NCBI RefSeq assembly: GCF_019417665.1
Contig: NZ_DXUU01000069.1
Span: 1-9,392 of the forward strand
Reading direction: 5' to 3'
DNA length: 9,392 bases
Source of the DNA: Ruminococcus sp.
GTDB lineage: Bacteria > Bacillota > Clostridia > Oscillospirales > Ruminococcaceae
Part shown: positions 1 through 7,026 of the stretch, piece by piece
Layout of the letters: every line of letters starts with the position of its first letter
Position numbering within the stretch: the stretch's first letter is position 1
Program-made: the position numbers and the translations under genes
Notes under the pieces: model-generated
The model's input: the letters and a program-made list of their open reading frames with translations, nothing else
Told to the model about the DNA's origin: nothing
The model's database searches: none

Positions 1-1
1 C

Positions 2-835
2 GATGCCGAAAAGGGCGATTACCTGACGGTCACCGGACGGTTTCTTGCCTGTCTGTTGGAACGGCGGATCATCTATCCCACCATCACTGCAAACGGCAGC
101 TATGCAGACATTGTCAGCAAGGTGCTGTCTCGCAATGTGATTTCTGCCGGAATCCGCAATCTGCCCGGTTTTTCCATGGGAACGGTTTCCGGTAACTGCT
201 GGCAGAACACCGCACGAATGCAGGTCAGCTATGACAACATCTTGGAATGGCTGTACAGCCTCTGTGAAACCATTGGCGGTTCGGCAAATGTGCGGCTGGA
301 TGGAAACGCACTGAAATGCGACCTGTTTTCCGGAACAGACCGCAGCCTTTTGCAGGACGACAATCCTCACATTGTGTTCTCCGATGCGTACAACAATCTG
401 CTGTCCTTTTCCTATGCGGCAGACGATGCCGTGCAGAAAAACTTTGCCTATGTGCTGGGCTGCGGCGAAGGCAATGCCAGAAAGCGAACGACATTCTGTA
501 TCGGTACAGAGCCGACCTATCTTGACCGCTATGAGATCTATGTGGACGAGCGAAACACCGCACAGGAAGAAGATGTGACGGATGCGGAATATCTGGAAAT
601 TTTGAAAAGCAGCGGTGCGGAGCATCTGGTGCAGCCAATGACGGCATCGGAATCCGCCATCGCTGCATTTTCCACCCAGTATCAGTACAACAAGGATTAC
701 TTTGTGGGCGACTATGTGACGGTCGAACAGAAACGCTTTGGTTTGATTCAGCCTCGAATTCAGCTGATCGGCATGGTGGAGAGTTTCGATCAGAACGGCA
801 GAAGTCTGACACCGACTTTCAAAGAAACGGAGTGA
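2..835 (+). CDS. Phage tail protein, siphovirus ReqiPepy6 Gp37-like (5' partial)
   Basis: The frame is open from base 2, so the gene starts before the window; 277 residues are visible. The TTG at 56 lies inside the protein and is not the real start, because the residues before it (DAEKGDYLTVTGRFL) match the family pattern of a 'GDY..VTGR' stretch leading into 'RRII'. The C-terminus has the expected pattern: a 'Y..DYFVGDYVTVEQ' strand, a basic/aromatic turn, then 'GMVESFDQNGRSLTPTF', typical of Gp37-like and related tail-tip proteins. The likely role is as a structural part of the tail tip or baseplate on the outside of the virion. No enzymatic motif is seen. The next gene starts 7 bases after the stop and receives its ribosome binding site from the end of this gene, which fits a tail operon. 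The family call rests on pattern recognition, not a search; the alternative is a generic tail/baseplate protein. Confidence 0.75.
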   Translation, partial: DAEKGDYLTVTGRFLACLLERRIIYPTITANGSYADIVSKVLSRNVISAGIRNLPGFSMGTVSGNCWQNTARMQVSYDNILEWLYSLCETIGGSANVRLDGNALKCDLFSGTDRSLLQDDNPHIVFSDAYNNLLSFSYAADDAVQKNFAYVLGCGEGNARKRTTFCIGTEPTYLDRYEIYVDERNTAQEEDVTDAEYLEILKSSGAEHLVQPMTASESAIAAFSTQYQYNKDYFVGDYVTVEQKRFGLIQPRIQLIGMVESFDQNGRSLTPTFKETE

Positions 836-842
836 TATTCAT

Positions 843-2210
843 ATGTCTTTTTCCTATGGATTTTTTAACGCACAAAACCTTGACCGGGTGTATACTGCAG
901 AGGATTTTACTGCATATCTGTCCAGCCTGATCTGCAACGGGATTCTGGATACGTACCGGCAGTGTTTTGCACCAACAATCAAAAATTTAGCCGTCACATT
1001 CGGCACAGGCAAGGCGTGGATCAACGGGCATTATCTCATCAGTGACACGCTGCATACGGTTGACTGTGCTTCCTATGTAGATGAATCGCTGGATCGCTAT
1101 GTGGTCATTGCCTTGTTCTGCGACCTTTCCACACGAACCTGCGGCATTCGCATTCAGCCTGGAATTGCTGCCGCCGAACCTGTCATTCCCTCGTTCACCA
1201 ACAACAATGTGACGACTTATCTGACTCTGGCAGCTGTTCGGCTGCGAGCCGGTGCAACAGAACTGACCGCAGAGGATGTGATCGATTATCGGGAGGATGA
1301 AAGCAAATGCGGCTACTGCAAGTGCATTCTTGGTAAGTGTAGAGTGACAGAGATGCTCGCTGAAATGGCAAAGACAAATGCCACACTGGACGAACTGCAA
1401 AAGCGTCTGGATGCAATGAGCAGTCAGATTTCCGAACTGCAAACCAAGGTGGATGATTTGACCGCAGGCGAAATCCTAGCGACCGGACAGTGCGGTGAAA
1501 ACATTTACTATGTTCTCTACGACAACGGCAAACTGCTGCTGCGTGGCACGGGTGCAACCTACGATTATACCTCTCATGATTCTGTGTTCTATCAAAACGA
1601 CCAGATCAAGGAGATTGTACTCAGCAATGGCATTACTGGTCTGGGTGACCGTTTGTTCTATCATTGTGCCAATGCGAAAACGGTATCTCTTCCGGCAACA
1701 CTGACCAGCATTGGTGATTCTGCTTTTGCACAGGAAGATGCCATAATCAATGATACCGCTGGTCTGACTTCTGTTACCATTCCGCAGGCAGTTACTGCGA
1801 TTCAGTCATACGCCTTTTATCATACCGCCATTGCAGAAGTCACTGTGCCTGCCAGCGTGAAAACGTGGGGAAAGTATGCTTTCAGCGACTGTGCAAAGCT
1901 GAAGGCTGCTCGTGTTGCGTGTGATTCCATTGGTGCTTTTGCGTTTACAAGATGCACAGCATTGTCCAATCTTACGATTTCGGCAAATTGCAAGACATTC
2001 GGACAAAATATACTGACGTATTGCGAGAGCCTAAAAAGCATCACCTATGAAGGTACGATTACGCAGTGGAACGCCATCACCAAACCGGTCAACTGGATGT
2101 CCTCCGGAGAACATTCTTACAACAATTATCTGAAAAAGATCCAGTGTGTAGATGGCTATCTGGAATATGATTCTGAGAATTATGGATGGAACGAGGTGAA
2201 AAACGGATGA
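843..2210 (+). CDS. Phage tail/baseplate protein with coiled coil and BspA-like leucine-rich repeats
   Basis: A 455-residue protein. The ATG at 843 follows GGAG at 829-832. Residues 1-150 look like a virion-attachment domain: 'GFFNAQNLDRVYTAEDF' opens it and 'FGTGKAWINGHY' follows, a pattern common at the start of tail proteins of Firmicutes phages. Residues 156-166 hold four cysteines (C156, C159, C161, C166). Residues 168-206 are a probable coiled coil that would drive trimerisation. From about 215 to 440 lies a BspA-type LRR_5 domain: 'LLLRGTGATYDY' near its start, then repeated units of the form 'L.SIGDSAF...AGLTSVTIP..VTAIQSYAFYHTAIAEVTVP', ending in 'TQWNAI...W...KKIQCVDGYLEY'. BspA repeats are known from surface adhesins, so an attachment or receptor-binding role is likely. 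It overlaps the next gene by four bases (ATGA at 2207), indicating translational coupling. The receptor cannot be inferred. Confidence 0.75.
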   Translation: MSFSYGFFNAQNLDRVYTAEDFTAYLSSLICNGILDTYRQCFAPTIKNLAVTFGTGKAWINGHYLISDTLHTVDCASYVDESLDRYVVIALFCDLSTRTCGIRIQPGIAAAEPVIPSFTNNNVTTYLTLAAVRLRAGATELTAEDVIDYREDESKCGYCKCILGKCRVTEMLAEMAKTNATLDELQKRLDAMSSQISELQTKVDDLTAGEILATGQCGENIYYVLYDNGKLLLRGTGATYDYTSHDSVFYQNDQIKEIVLSNGITGLGDRLFYHCANAKTVSLPATLTSIGDSAFAQEDAIINDTAGLTSVTIPQAVTAIQSYAFYHTAIAEVTVPASVKTWGKYAFSDCAKLKAARVACDSIGAFAFTRCTALSNLTISANCKTFGQNILTYCESLKSITYEGTITQWNAITKPVNWMSSGEHSYNNYLKKIQCVDGYLEYDSENYGWNEVKNG

Positions 2211-3694
2211 TGAAATTTTTAGTAAAAAATCAAAGGCTGGAGGCAATAGAGCGAGAGGTCATTGCTTCTGACCAGATCGCATTTGTTTCGGTTCGATTTG
2301 CATTTGATGGGGCTTGGAAAGTCCTGCACAAAGTGGTGCAGTTCACGCAGTGCGAAGAAACATATAATTTGGTGCTTGGCATAGAGGGAACGACTTGCTT
2401 GCTGCCGTCTGAGCTGCATCCTGGTGCAGTAAAGATGAGTTTATTTGGCTACGATGCAGAAAGCGATACTACACTGCGTGCGACAACTGTACCGGTAACA
2501 CTTCACATTCGACCGTCCGGTTTTGTCACAGACGGGGATACGCCAATTCCGCCTACGCCGGATTTGTATACGCAGCTTTTGAAAAAACTTTCCGAAATGC
2601 AAACTGGAGCAAATGGAAAGGACGGCCGTTCTGCTTACGAGATCACCAAAGAAAATGGTTTTGTGGGAACAGCTGCAGAATGGCTGGAGAGTTTGAAAGG
2701 CAGGGATGGTATTGATGGCAAGGATGGCTTACCGGGGAAAGATGGTAGAGATGGGCGTGATGGAAAGGACGGCGTTTCTCCGGATTTGACAAATTATCCG
2801 GATACCGATGCTGTGAAAACACTGATTCAAGTTGTTGTTCAGCCACTTTTACAGCAGGCACACGTTCATGAGAATCTGGATATCTTAAATGCTTTGACGG
2901 ATACAGAACTTACTTTGCTCCATGAACTTCAGGCATTCGAGGATGATACAACTTACAATATCCAAACATTCCGGGATGCCGTTGCAGCACTGAATAAAAA
3001 AGCACATACCCACGAAAATCAATCTGCATTGGATCAGATCACTTCCGCTAAAATCGCACAATGGGATGGTTTCGGTACACAAATCAACGGGCTTAGCACA
3101 AAGGTTACAGTCTATTCGGAAAAAACAGAACGCACTTTGGAGAGCCTGCAAAAGCAGATCGATAACCTGGCAAGCGGCAGAAATTACACCGTCCTGTTTC
3201 AGTCCGGGCAGAATGCCATTTCGACCTATGCATCAAATCTCAGTATGATTCTGGACGGCAGGTATCAGACCATGACGGATTTTCTGGCTGCCTATCCGCA
3301 GTTTTGCAGTGCAGCAAATGATTTTGTGCTGTCCTACTCGCAAACGTGTTTTAACTGGGATAAGTCGGTCTTGACCGTTTGTGCAAAGTCTCTGTCCTTG
3401 ACGAAAAACGCTGAAATCGTGATGTCCTATCAGTCGGGTTCCAGCGAAGCCGGAAGTCTGTATCTGGTGCCGAAACCGCAGAAGATTGACATTCCCATTG
3501 GTGTGTATGTGAACACACAGATTGACTTAAATCGTGCAGTTTCTTTGGATTTTCAATGGCTGCAGTCGGACACCTTTATCACCACCATCACAGAATGCAC
3601 CGGCATTTCTGACGGCGAATATTACCTTGCATGGGTGGGCAGAAGCAACAACTCCCACCCGAAGATCCGAGCTCTGAAAGTACTGGAGGGTTAA
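2207..3694 (+). CDS. Phage tail-fibre protein with BppU-like N-terminus and collagen-like repeats
   Basis: 495 residues from the ATG at 2207. This start was chosen over an in-frame ATG at 2186 because GAGGTG at 2193-2198 sits 8 bases before it and it forms the usual ATGA overlap with the preceding stop. Residues 1-105 resemble the N-terminal domain of baseplate upper proteins ('KFLVKNQ...', a 'W..L.K.V.F' strand, then 'HIRPSGF'). Residues 134-142 and 165-191 are collagen-like, the latter nine consecutive Gly-X-Y triplets. Between them is the phage tail motif 'AYEITKENGFVGTAAEWL'. Two repeated units beginning H-x-H-E-N (residues 219 and 267) resemble metal-binding HxH motifs known from trimeric phage needles and fibres. 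Residues 300-325 look like a coiled coil. The C-terminal 170 residues are unrecognised and probably form the receptor-contacting tip. Expected to be a trimeric extracellular fibre of the virion. Confidence 0.75.
   Translation: MMKFLVKNQRLEAIEREVIASDQIAFVSVRFAFDGAWKVLHKVVQFTQCEETYNLVLGIEGTTCLLPSELHPGAVKMSLFGYDAESDTTLRATTVPVTLHIRPSGFVTDGDTPIPPTPDLYTQLLKKLSEMQTGANGKDGRSAYEITKENGFVGTAAEWLESLKGRDGIDGKDGLPGKDGRDGRDGKDGVSPDLTNYPDTDAVKTLIQVVVQPLLQQAHVHENLDILNALTDTELTLLHELQAFEDDTTYNIQTFRDAVAALNKKAHTHENQSALDQITSAKIAQWDGFGTQINGLSTKVTVYSEKTERTLESLQKQIDNLASGRNYTVLFQSGQNAISTYASNLSMILDGRYQTMTDFLAAYPQFCSAANDFVLSYSQTCFNWDKSVLTVCAKSLSLTKNAEIVMSYQSGSSEAGSLYLVPKPQKIDIPIGVYVNTQIDLNRAVSLDFQWLQSDTFITTITECTGISDGEYYLAWVGRSNNSHPKIRALKVLEG
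3685..3690 (+). promoter_or_regulatory. Ribosome binding site of the holin gene
   Basis: GGAGGG lies inside the last codons of the tail-fibre gene, 8 bases before the ATG at 3699. It supports 3699 over the in-frame ATG at 3702 as the holin start. Confidence 0.6.
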
Positions 3695-3698
3695 AAAT

Positions 3699-4142
3699 AT
3701 GATGAAAGATACCATTTGCGTGGCTGTCGGCTTGGTCGGCGGCTTTTTTACTGCCATTTTTGGCGGCTGGGACTCCGCTCTGGTGACACTGGTCGTCTTT
3801 ATGGCAATCGACTTCTTCACCGGCATCATCACCGCCATGATGAAAAAGTCCAAACACACGAAAAGCGGCGGACTTTCTTCCAAAGCTGGCTGGTTCGGTC
3901 TGGCGAAAAAGGTCTGCACTTTGATGCTGATCGTTGTTGCAGTCCGGATGGATATTCTGCTGAATACCAACTATATTCGAGATGCAGCCTGCATCAGTTT
4001 TTGCCTGAACGAACTGCTTTCCATCGTGGAAAATACAAGTTTAATGGGAATCCCTTATCCACCTGCAATCCAAAAAGCAATCGATGTTCTGCAAACAAAA
4101 ATCGGCAGAACCGAAGAAACCACCGACAAGGAGGAAAAGTAA
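3699..4142 (+). CDS. Phage holin, toxin secretion/phage lysis family (holin_4_1 type)
   Basis: A 147-residue membrane protein, a normal length for the family. Hydrophobic segments lie at about residues 5-22, 28-47 and 72-88, with a weaker one near 95-110. Family patterns are visible: 'IDFFTGIITA' at the end of the second segment, a basic loop with 'SGGLSSKAGWFGLAKK' (residues 56-71), and 'NELLSIVENTSLMGIPYPPAI' (104-124). The charged tail is rich in Glu, Lys and Thr. Holins collect in the cytoplasmic membrane and open it at a set time so that the endolysin reaches the peptidoglycan. The endolysin gene follows after one base, completing a standard lysis cassette. Homologues in clostridia are also used for toxin export, but the tail-gene neighbourhood argues for a phage role here. 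Confidence 0.9.
   Translation: MMKDTICVAVGLVGGFFTAIFGGWDSALVTLVVFMAIDFFTGIITAMMKKSKHTKSGGLSSKAGWFGLAKKVCTLMLIVVAVRMDILLNTNYIRDAACISFCLNELLSIVENTSLMGIPYPPAIQKAIDVLQTKIGRTEETTDKEEK
4128..4134 (+). promoter_or_regulatory. Consensus ribosome binding site of the endolysin gene
   Basis: AAGGAGG, a full match to the anti-Shine-Dalgarno complement, lies in the last codons of the holin gene, 9 bases before the ATG at 4144. It decides the endolysin start. Confidence 0.8.
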
Positions 4143-4143
4143 T

Positions 4144-5154
4144 ATGGCTATTTTAAGACCGGATACAACAACGACATTTGGCGGTGTTACCGTCAACGAA
4201 TATTTGCTCACCAAACACAATCCCAACAGAATCGATATGCCCTCTGTTTCAATGGAGGGCAAAGTTATCGGAGTGACTGTTCATAACACCGATTGGATTT
4301 CGGTAGCAAGCGGCACGACCCCTGCGGAACAGTACACAAGGGCAACGGTCAATAACAACATGAAGGACGTGCGAGTTCATTACTATGTGGATAACGTGTG
4401 TGCATGGCAGAATCTGCCCCACAGCCTGAGTGGCTGGCACGCCGCTGATGGCAATGGCAATGGAAATCGCAGAACCATCGCTATCGAGTGTATTATGTCC
4501 TCTGCATACAATTCTGCCGATCAAAAATCGGAGGACAATGCAGTGAAACTTGCCGCAGCGTTATTAAAACAGTATGGATTGGACATCAATCATCTCTACA
4601 CCCATACCCACTGGCTCAATGTTCGTGACGGACGAAACGGAACGATTGACCAATTGAACACCATGTACAATCGGTACAAAATGTGTCCGGCGTACATTTT
4701 GCCTCATTGGGCGGAGTTCAAGAAAAAGGTACAGTCTTATTTGAATGCAGGTTCCTCTGCTGCACCTTCCACAAAGCAGCTTTACCGGGTGAGAAAGTCT
4801 TGGGCAGATGCAAAGTCGCAGCTTGGTGCGTACTCTTCTTTGGAGAATGCGAAAAAAGCCTGCAAGGTTGGATATTCTGTATTTGATGCATCTGGAAGTG
4901 CGGTCTACACCAATGGCGGCAAGTTCACCAAGGGACAGAAGGTTACTATTCGTGCCAACACGCCGCTGTTCGCCAGTGCAGAAACTACTGCTGTAACCAG
5001 AAGAATCAGTGGCACTTACTATCTCTATGACGGCATTGCCTGCAAGAACGGTCGTTATCGGATCACCACAAAGCCGGAGTTCTGCGGAAAGACACCGGTG
5101 GGACAGTTTGTGACTGGGTATGTTTCTTGGGATAATTTTGGGGTGATCGGATGA
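4144..5154 (+). CDS. Endolysin: N-acetylmuramoyl-L-alanine amidase (Amidase_2/PGRP fold)
   Basis: 336 residues. The start at 4144 is preceded by a perfect AAGGAGG at 4128-4134 with 9-base spacing; an in-frame ATG at 4084 would lie deep inside the holin gene and lacks such a site. Residues 40-190 form a zinc amidase domain that cuts the bond between N-acetylmuramic acid and L-alanine in peptidoglycan. Likely zinc ligands are H47 (in 'GVTVHNTD'), H154 (or H156, in 'THTHW') and C181 (in 'MCPAY'). A Ser/Ala-rich linker (203-210) leads to 'YRVRKSWADAKSQLGAYSSLENAKKAC' split by repeat-like turns (214-255), a SPOR-like segment common in clostridial endolysins, and then a C-terminal SH3-like wall-binding region (about 260-336). 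There is no signal peptide, as expected for release by the holin. The stop overlaps the start of the next gene (ATGA at 5151). Confidence 0.9.
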   Translation: MAILRPDTTTTFGGVTVNEYLLTKHNPNRIDMPSVSMEGKVIGVTVHNTDWISVASGTTPAEQYTRATVNNNMKDVRVHYYVDNVCAWQNLPHSLSGWHAADGNGNGNRRTIAIECIMSSAYNSADQKSEDNAVKLAAALLKQYGLDINHLYTHTHWLNVRDGRNGTIDQLNTMYNRYKMCPAYILPHWAEFKKKVQSYLNAGSSAAPSTKQLYRVRKSWADAKSQLGAYSSLENAKKACKVGYSVFDASGSAVYTNGGKFTKGQKVTIRANTPLFASAETTAVTRRISGTYYLYDGIACKNGRYRITTKPEFCGKTPVGQFVTGYVSWDNFGVIG

Positions 5155-5543
5155 ATGCAGAACAAAAAGACCAGATCCGACAGCTGCATAGCAGCGGCCT
5201 TGGCTACAAGAAAATCGCAGCCCAATTAGGGCTGTCTGTCAACACTGTGGCTTCTTTCTGCAAACGGCAGAGAGGAAGCGAATCCTGCCCACACTGTCCG
5301 CAGTGTGGGCGTTCTGTTGTGCAGACACCGCACCGAAAACCGAAACGATTCTGTTCCACACAATGCCACAATACTTGGTGGAATCATCATGCTGTATCGG
5401 GGGACGGCAAATTACAGCAGCGCTGCCCTATCTGCAAGAAGTCTTTTTTTGCCTATCCCAGTTCGCACCGAAAATATTGTTCCCGTCTTTGCTATGGGAA
5501 GTACAGAAAGGAAATGGCTCATGGAAAAAGAACATTACCATAA
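5151..5543 (+). CDS. Small helix-turn-helix protein with two Cys4 zinc-binding sites
   Basis: 130 residues. Residues 4-38 form a helix-turn-helix of the sigma-70 region 4/resolvase C-terminal type: 'IRQLHSSGLGYKKIAAQLGLS' followed by 'VNTVASFCKR'. Two cysteine sites follow with the same layout, each a CxxC then, 14 or 15 residues on, an FCS- or YCS-type CxxxC: C49/C52 with C68/C72, and C92/C95 with C110/C114. These resemble treble-clef zinc fingers. The protein should bind DNA, with the zinc fingers adding DNA or protein contacts. Similar proteins are, from general knowledge, found beside recombinases in clostridial mobile elements and are sometimes mislabelled sigma-70. It starts within the endolysin stop (ATGA) and overlaps the following small gene by 23 bases. 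Plausible roles are a recombination directionality factor or a regulator of the recombinases; neither is shown. Confidence 0.75.
   Translation: MNAEQKDQIRQLHSSGLGYKKIAAQLGLSVNTVASFCKRQRGSESCPHCPQCGRSVVQTPHRKPKRFCSTQCHNTWWNHHAVSGDGKLQQRCPICKKSFFAYPSSHRKYCSRLCYGKYRKEMAHGKRTLP
5287..5310. repeat. Perfect 10-bp inverted repeat, 4-base loop, inside the HTH/zinc gene
   Basis: GCCCACACTG at 5287-5296, loop TCCG, then CAGTGTGGGC at 5301-5310. It is GC-rich and would form a stable hairpin in RNA, or a binding site for a dimer in DNA. It encodes the first cysteine cluster (CPHCPQCG), so coding constraint explains part of it. No T-run follows, so it is not an intrinsic terminator. Confidence 0.6.
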
Positions 5544-5703
5544 GATCATTACGTATCAAACCACAGTTTCGATTTTGAAAAACTGGATGTGTGCTGGATT
5601 AGTCACACCGGAGGAATTCCAAAAAATCAACACCATAATTGCCGAACGTTCCGGCATATCTTTGTGCAGTATATTCCTTGACTCCTGCCCGATCGTACGG
5701 TAA
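5521..5703 (+). CDS. Small SHOCT-like protein upstream of the recombinases
   Basis: 60 residues from the ATG at 5521, with AAAGGA at 5507-5512 eight bases upstream. The frame is open farther 5' (to 5305), but that part only shadows the HTH/zinc gene. The core reads 'ILKNWMCAGLVTPEEFQKI', the short helix-turn-helix pattern of SHOCT domains (a helix, 'GLIT.EEY', then a second helix). Small proteins of this kind, opening with a 'Y....SI' helix and ending in 'I...KYG.S', are recalled as frequent companions of serine recombinases in clostridial elements. There is no membrane segment. The last ten residues (FLDSCPIVR) are unremarkable. The function is unknown; an accessory protein for the recombinases, or a leftover of conjugative-element gene content, are both possible. 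It overlaps the preceding gene by 23 bases. Confidence 0.65.
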   Translation: MEKEHYHKIITYQTTVSILKNWMCAGLVTPEEFQKINTIIAERSGISLCSIFLDSCPIVR

Positions 5704-5706
5704 TAT
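5678..5706 (+). promoter_or_regulatory. Candidate sigma-A promoter for the recombinase pair
   Basis: TTGACT at 5678-5683 (5 of 6 to consensus), exactly 17 bases, then TAATAT at 5701-5706 (4 of 6). It spans the end of the SHOCT-like gene. Transcription would begin near 5713, almost on top of the AAAGGGGGAG ribosome binding site, leaving a very short leader. The spacing is ideal but the -10 match is modest, so this is a candidate only. If real, the recombinases could be expressed apart from the late operon. Confidence 0.3.
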
Positions 5707-5714
5707 GTCATCGG

Positions 5715-5724
5715 AAAGGGGGAG
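5715..5724 (+). promoter_or_regulatory. Ribosome binding site with odd spacing, recombinase 1
   Basis: AAAGGGGGAG is a strong purine-rich site but lies 15 bases before the first canonical start (GTG at 5740). In-frame ATT at 5725 and ATC at 5728 are nearer. Either a non-standard start is used, or the site works weakly at long spacing, or an ATG was lost. Confidence 0.5.
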
Positions 5725-5739
5725 ATTATCACGGCACGA

Positions 5740-7026
5740 GTGATACAAAAAGTTGCATTTCCACAGAAAAAGCCGTTCCTGTTGAAACGGACGGCAGCCT
5801 ATGCCAGAGTGTCCAGCGGAAAGGATGCCATGCTCCATTCTCTGTCGGCACAGGTCAGCTATTACAATCAGCTGATCCAGAGCAATCCGGAGTGGCTGTT
5901 CTGCGGTGTTTATGCAGATGAGGCATTGACGGGAACAAAAGAAAATCGGGCGGAATTTCAAAAGCTGCTGAACCGGTGCCGGCAGGGAGAAATCGACTTG
6001 ATTCTGACAAAGTCCATTTCCCGTTTTGCACGAAACACGGTTACCTTGTTGGAAACGGTACGGGAACTGAAAACACTGGGCGTTGATGTCTATTTCGAGG
6101 AACAGCGGATTCATTCCATGAGTTCAGAAGGCGAGCTGATGCTTTCCATTCTGGCATCTTACGCACAGGAGGAAAGCTATTCTGCCAGCGAGAACAAAAA
6201 GTGGCAGATGCGAAAGGACTTTGAACAGGGAAAAGTCGGGAGTATGCGAATGCTGGGTTATCGGCGAACCAAGTCCGGAAAACTGGAAATCGTACCAGAG
6301 GAGGTTGAAATCGTTAGAATGATTTTTCTATATTATCTGTCTGGTATGGGTAAGCTGGCAATTGCCAAGAAACTGAATGAACAGCAGATATGCACGGTGC
6401 GTGGCTGTGCATGGACGACGGAGGACGTAAGACGAACGCTCCGCAATGAAAAGTACACCGGAAATTTGCTGCTGCAAAAAAGTTTTCGGGAAAATCACAT
6501 TACCAAGAAAAAGGTGGCTAACATCGGACAGCTTCCGCAATATTTCGTTACCGGTTCGCATGAAGCCATCATTTCGCAGGAACAGTTTGATGCGGTGCAG
6601 AAACAAATGGCGGAACGGCAGAAAAAATATGCCGGTTCCTGTACAACAAACCGATATCCATTTACGCAGAAAATACGGTGTGCCTGCTGCGGCAAGTATT
6701 ACCGCAGAAAAACGACAGTGACCGGTGTGGTCTGGATTTGTTCCACTTACAACACCAAAGGGAAAAAATACTGTCCAACAGCAAAACAGATTCCGGAAAA
6801 TACGCTGCTCTCTGCCTGCTGTGATGTTTTGGAAATACCAGAATTTGATGCGGAGCAATTTGCGGAACGAATTGAACAGATTCAGATCCCTGCACCCAAT
6901 GAACTGCAATTTTGCTTTTCGGACGGAACGGAACAAACCGTATTTTGGAAAGACCGTTCCCGTTCGGAAAGCTGGACAGCGGAAATGCGAGAGAAAGCGA
7001 GGCAGAAAAAATGGCGACAGTCCTAA
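5740..7026 (+). CDS. Large serine recombinase 1 (short form, no C-terminal coiled coil)
   Basis: 428 residues from the GTG at 5740. Residues 18-155 are the resolvase catalytic domain: 'AAYARVSSG' carries the nucleophile S25 and R23, and 'TKSISRFARNT' carries R95 and R98. Residues 165-300 are the 'recombinase' DNA-binding domain (LGYRR, 'IVPEEVEIVRMIF', 'NEKYTGNLLLQK'). A zinc ribbon follows (C314, C317, C334, C345). Unlike most large serine integrases it lacks the long coiled coil after the ribbon and ends in a conserved-looking tail, 'WKDRSRSESWTAEMREKARQKK' split at the SRS/ESW region (403-424). The enzyme class cuts both strands at paired att sites through a phosphoserine link and rotates the subunits. 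All catalytic residues are present, so it looks active. The start is uncertain: AAAGGGGGAG at 5715-5724 is 15 bases from GTG but close to in-frame ATT (5725) and ATC (5728). Confidence 0.88.
   Translation: MIQKVAFPQKKPFLLKRTAAYARVSSGKDAMLHSLSAQVSYYNQLIQSNPEWLFCGVYADEALTGTKENRAEFQKLLNRCRQGEIDLILTKSISRFARNTVTLLETVRELKTLGVDVYFEEQRIHSMSSEGELMLSILASYAQEESYSASENKKWQMRKDFEQGKVGSMRMLGYRRTKSGKLEIVPEEVEIVRMIFLYYLSGMGKLAIAKKLNEQQICTVRGCAWTTEDVRRTLRNEKYTGNLLLQKSFRENHITKKKVANIGQLPQYFVTGSHEAIISQEQFDAVQKQMAERQKKYAGSCTTNRYPFTQKIRCACCGKYYRRKTTVTGVVWICSTYNTKGKKYCPTAKQIPENTLLSACCDVLEIPEFDAEQFAERIEQIQIPAPNELQFCFSDGTEQTVFWKDRSRSESWTAEMREKARQKKWRQS

Noticed and set aside
225..812. 195-residue open frame on the minus strand
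   Set aside because: Antisense to the Gp37-like tail gene, Arg/His/Cys-rich with no recognisable domain; a coding shadow.
2690..2790. Short repeated units that could suggest a CRISPR or minisatellite array
   Set aside because: They are GGN-NNN-GAY codons for Gly-X-Asp collagen-like triplets, in frame, with no spacer structure.
4084..4143. A 20-residue N-terminal extension of the endolysin from an upstream ATG
   Set aside because: It lies inside the holin gene and reads as low-quality basic sequence; the consensus AAGGAGG fits the ATG at 4144.
5305..5520. Longer version of the SHOCT-like protein
   Set aside because: This part is the +1 frame shadow of the HTH/zinc gene; the recognisable protein starts at 5521 behind its own AAAGGA.
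5151..5543. Sigma-70 family factor
   Set aside because: Only a region 4-like HTH is present; no region 2, and the zinc sites do not belong to sigma factors.
6912..7010. N-terminal extension of recombinase 2
   Set aside because: It is a shadow of the recombinase 1 tail; GAGG with 8-base spacing supports the ATG at 7011.
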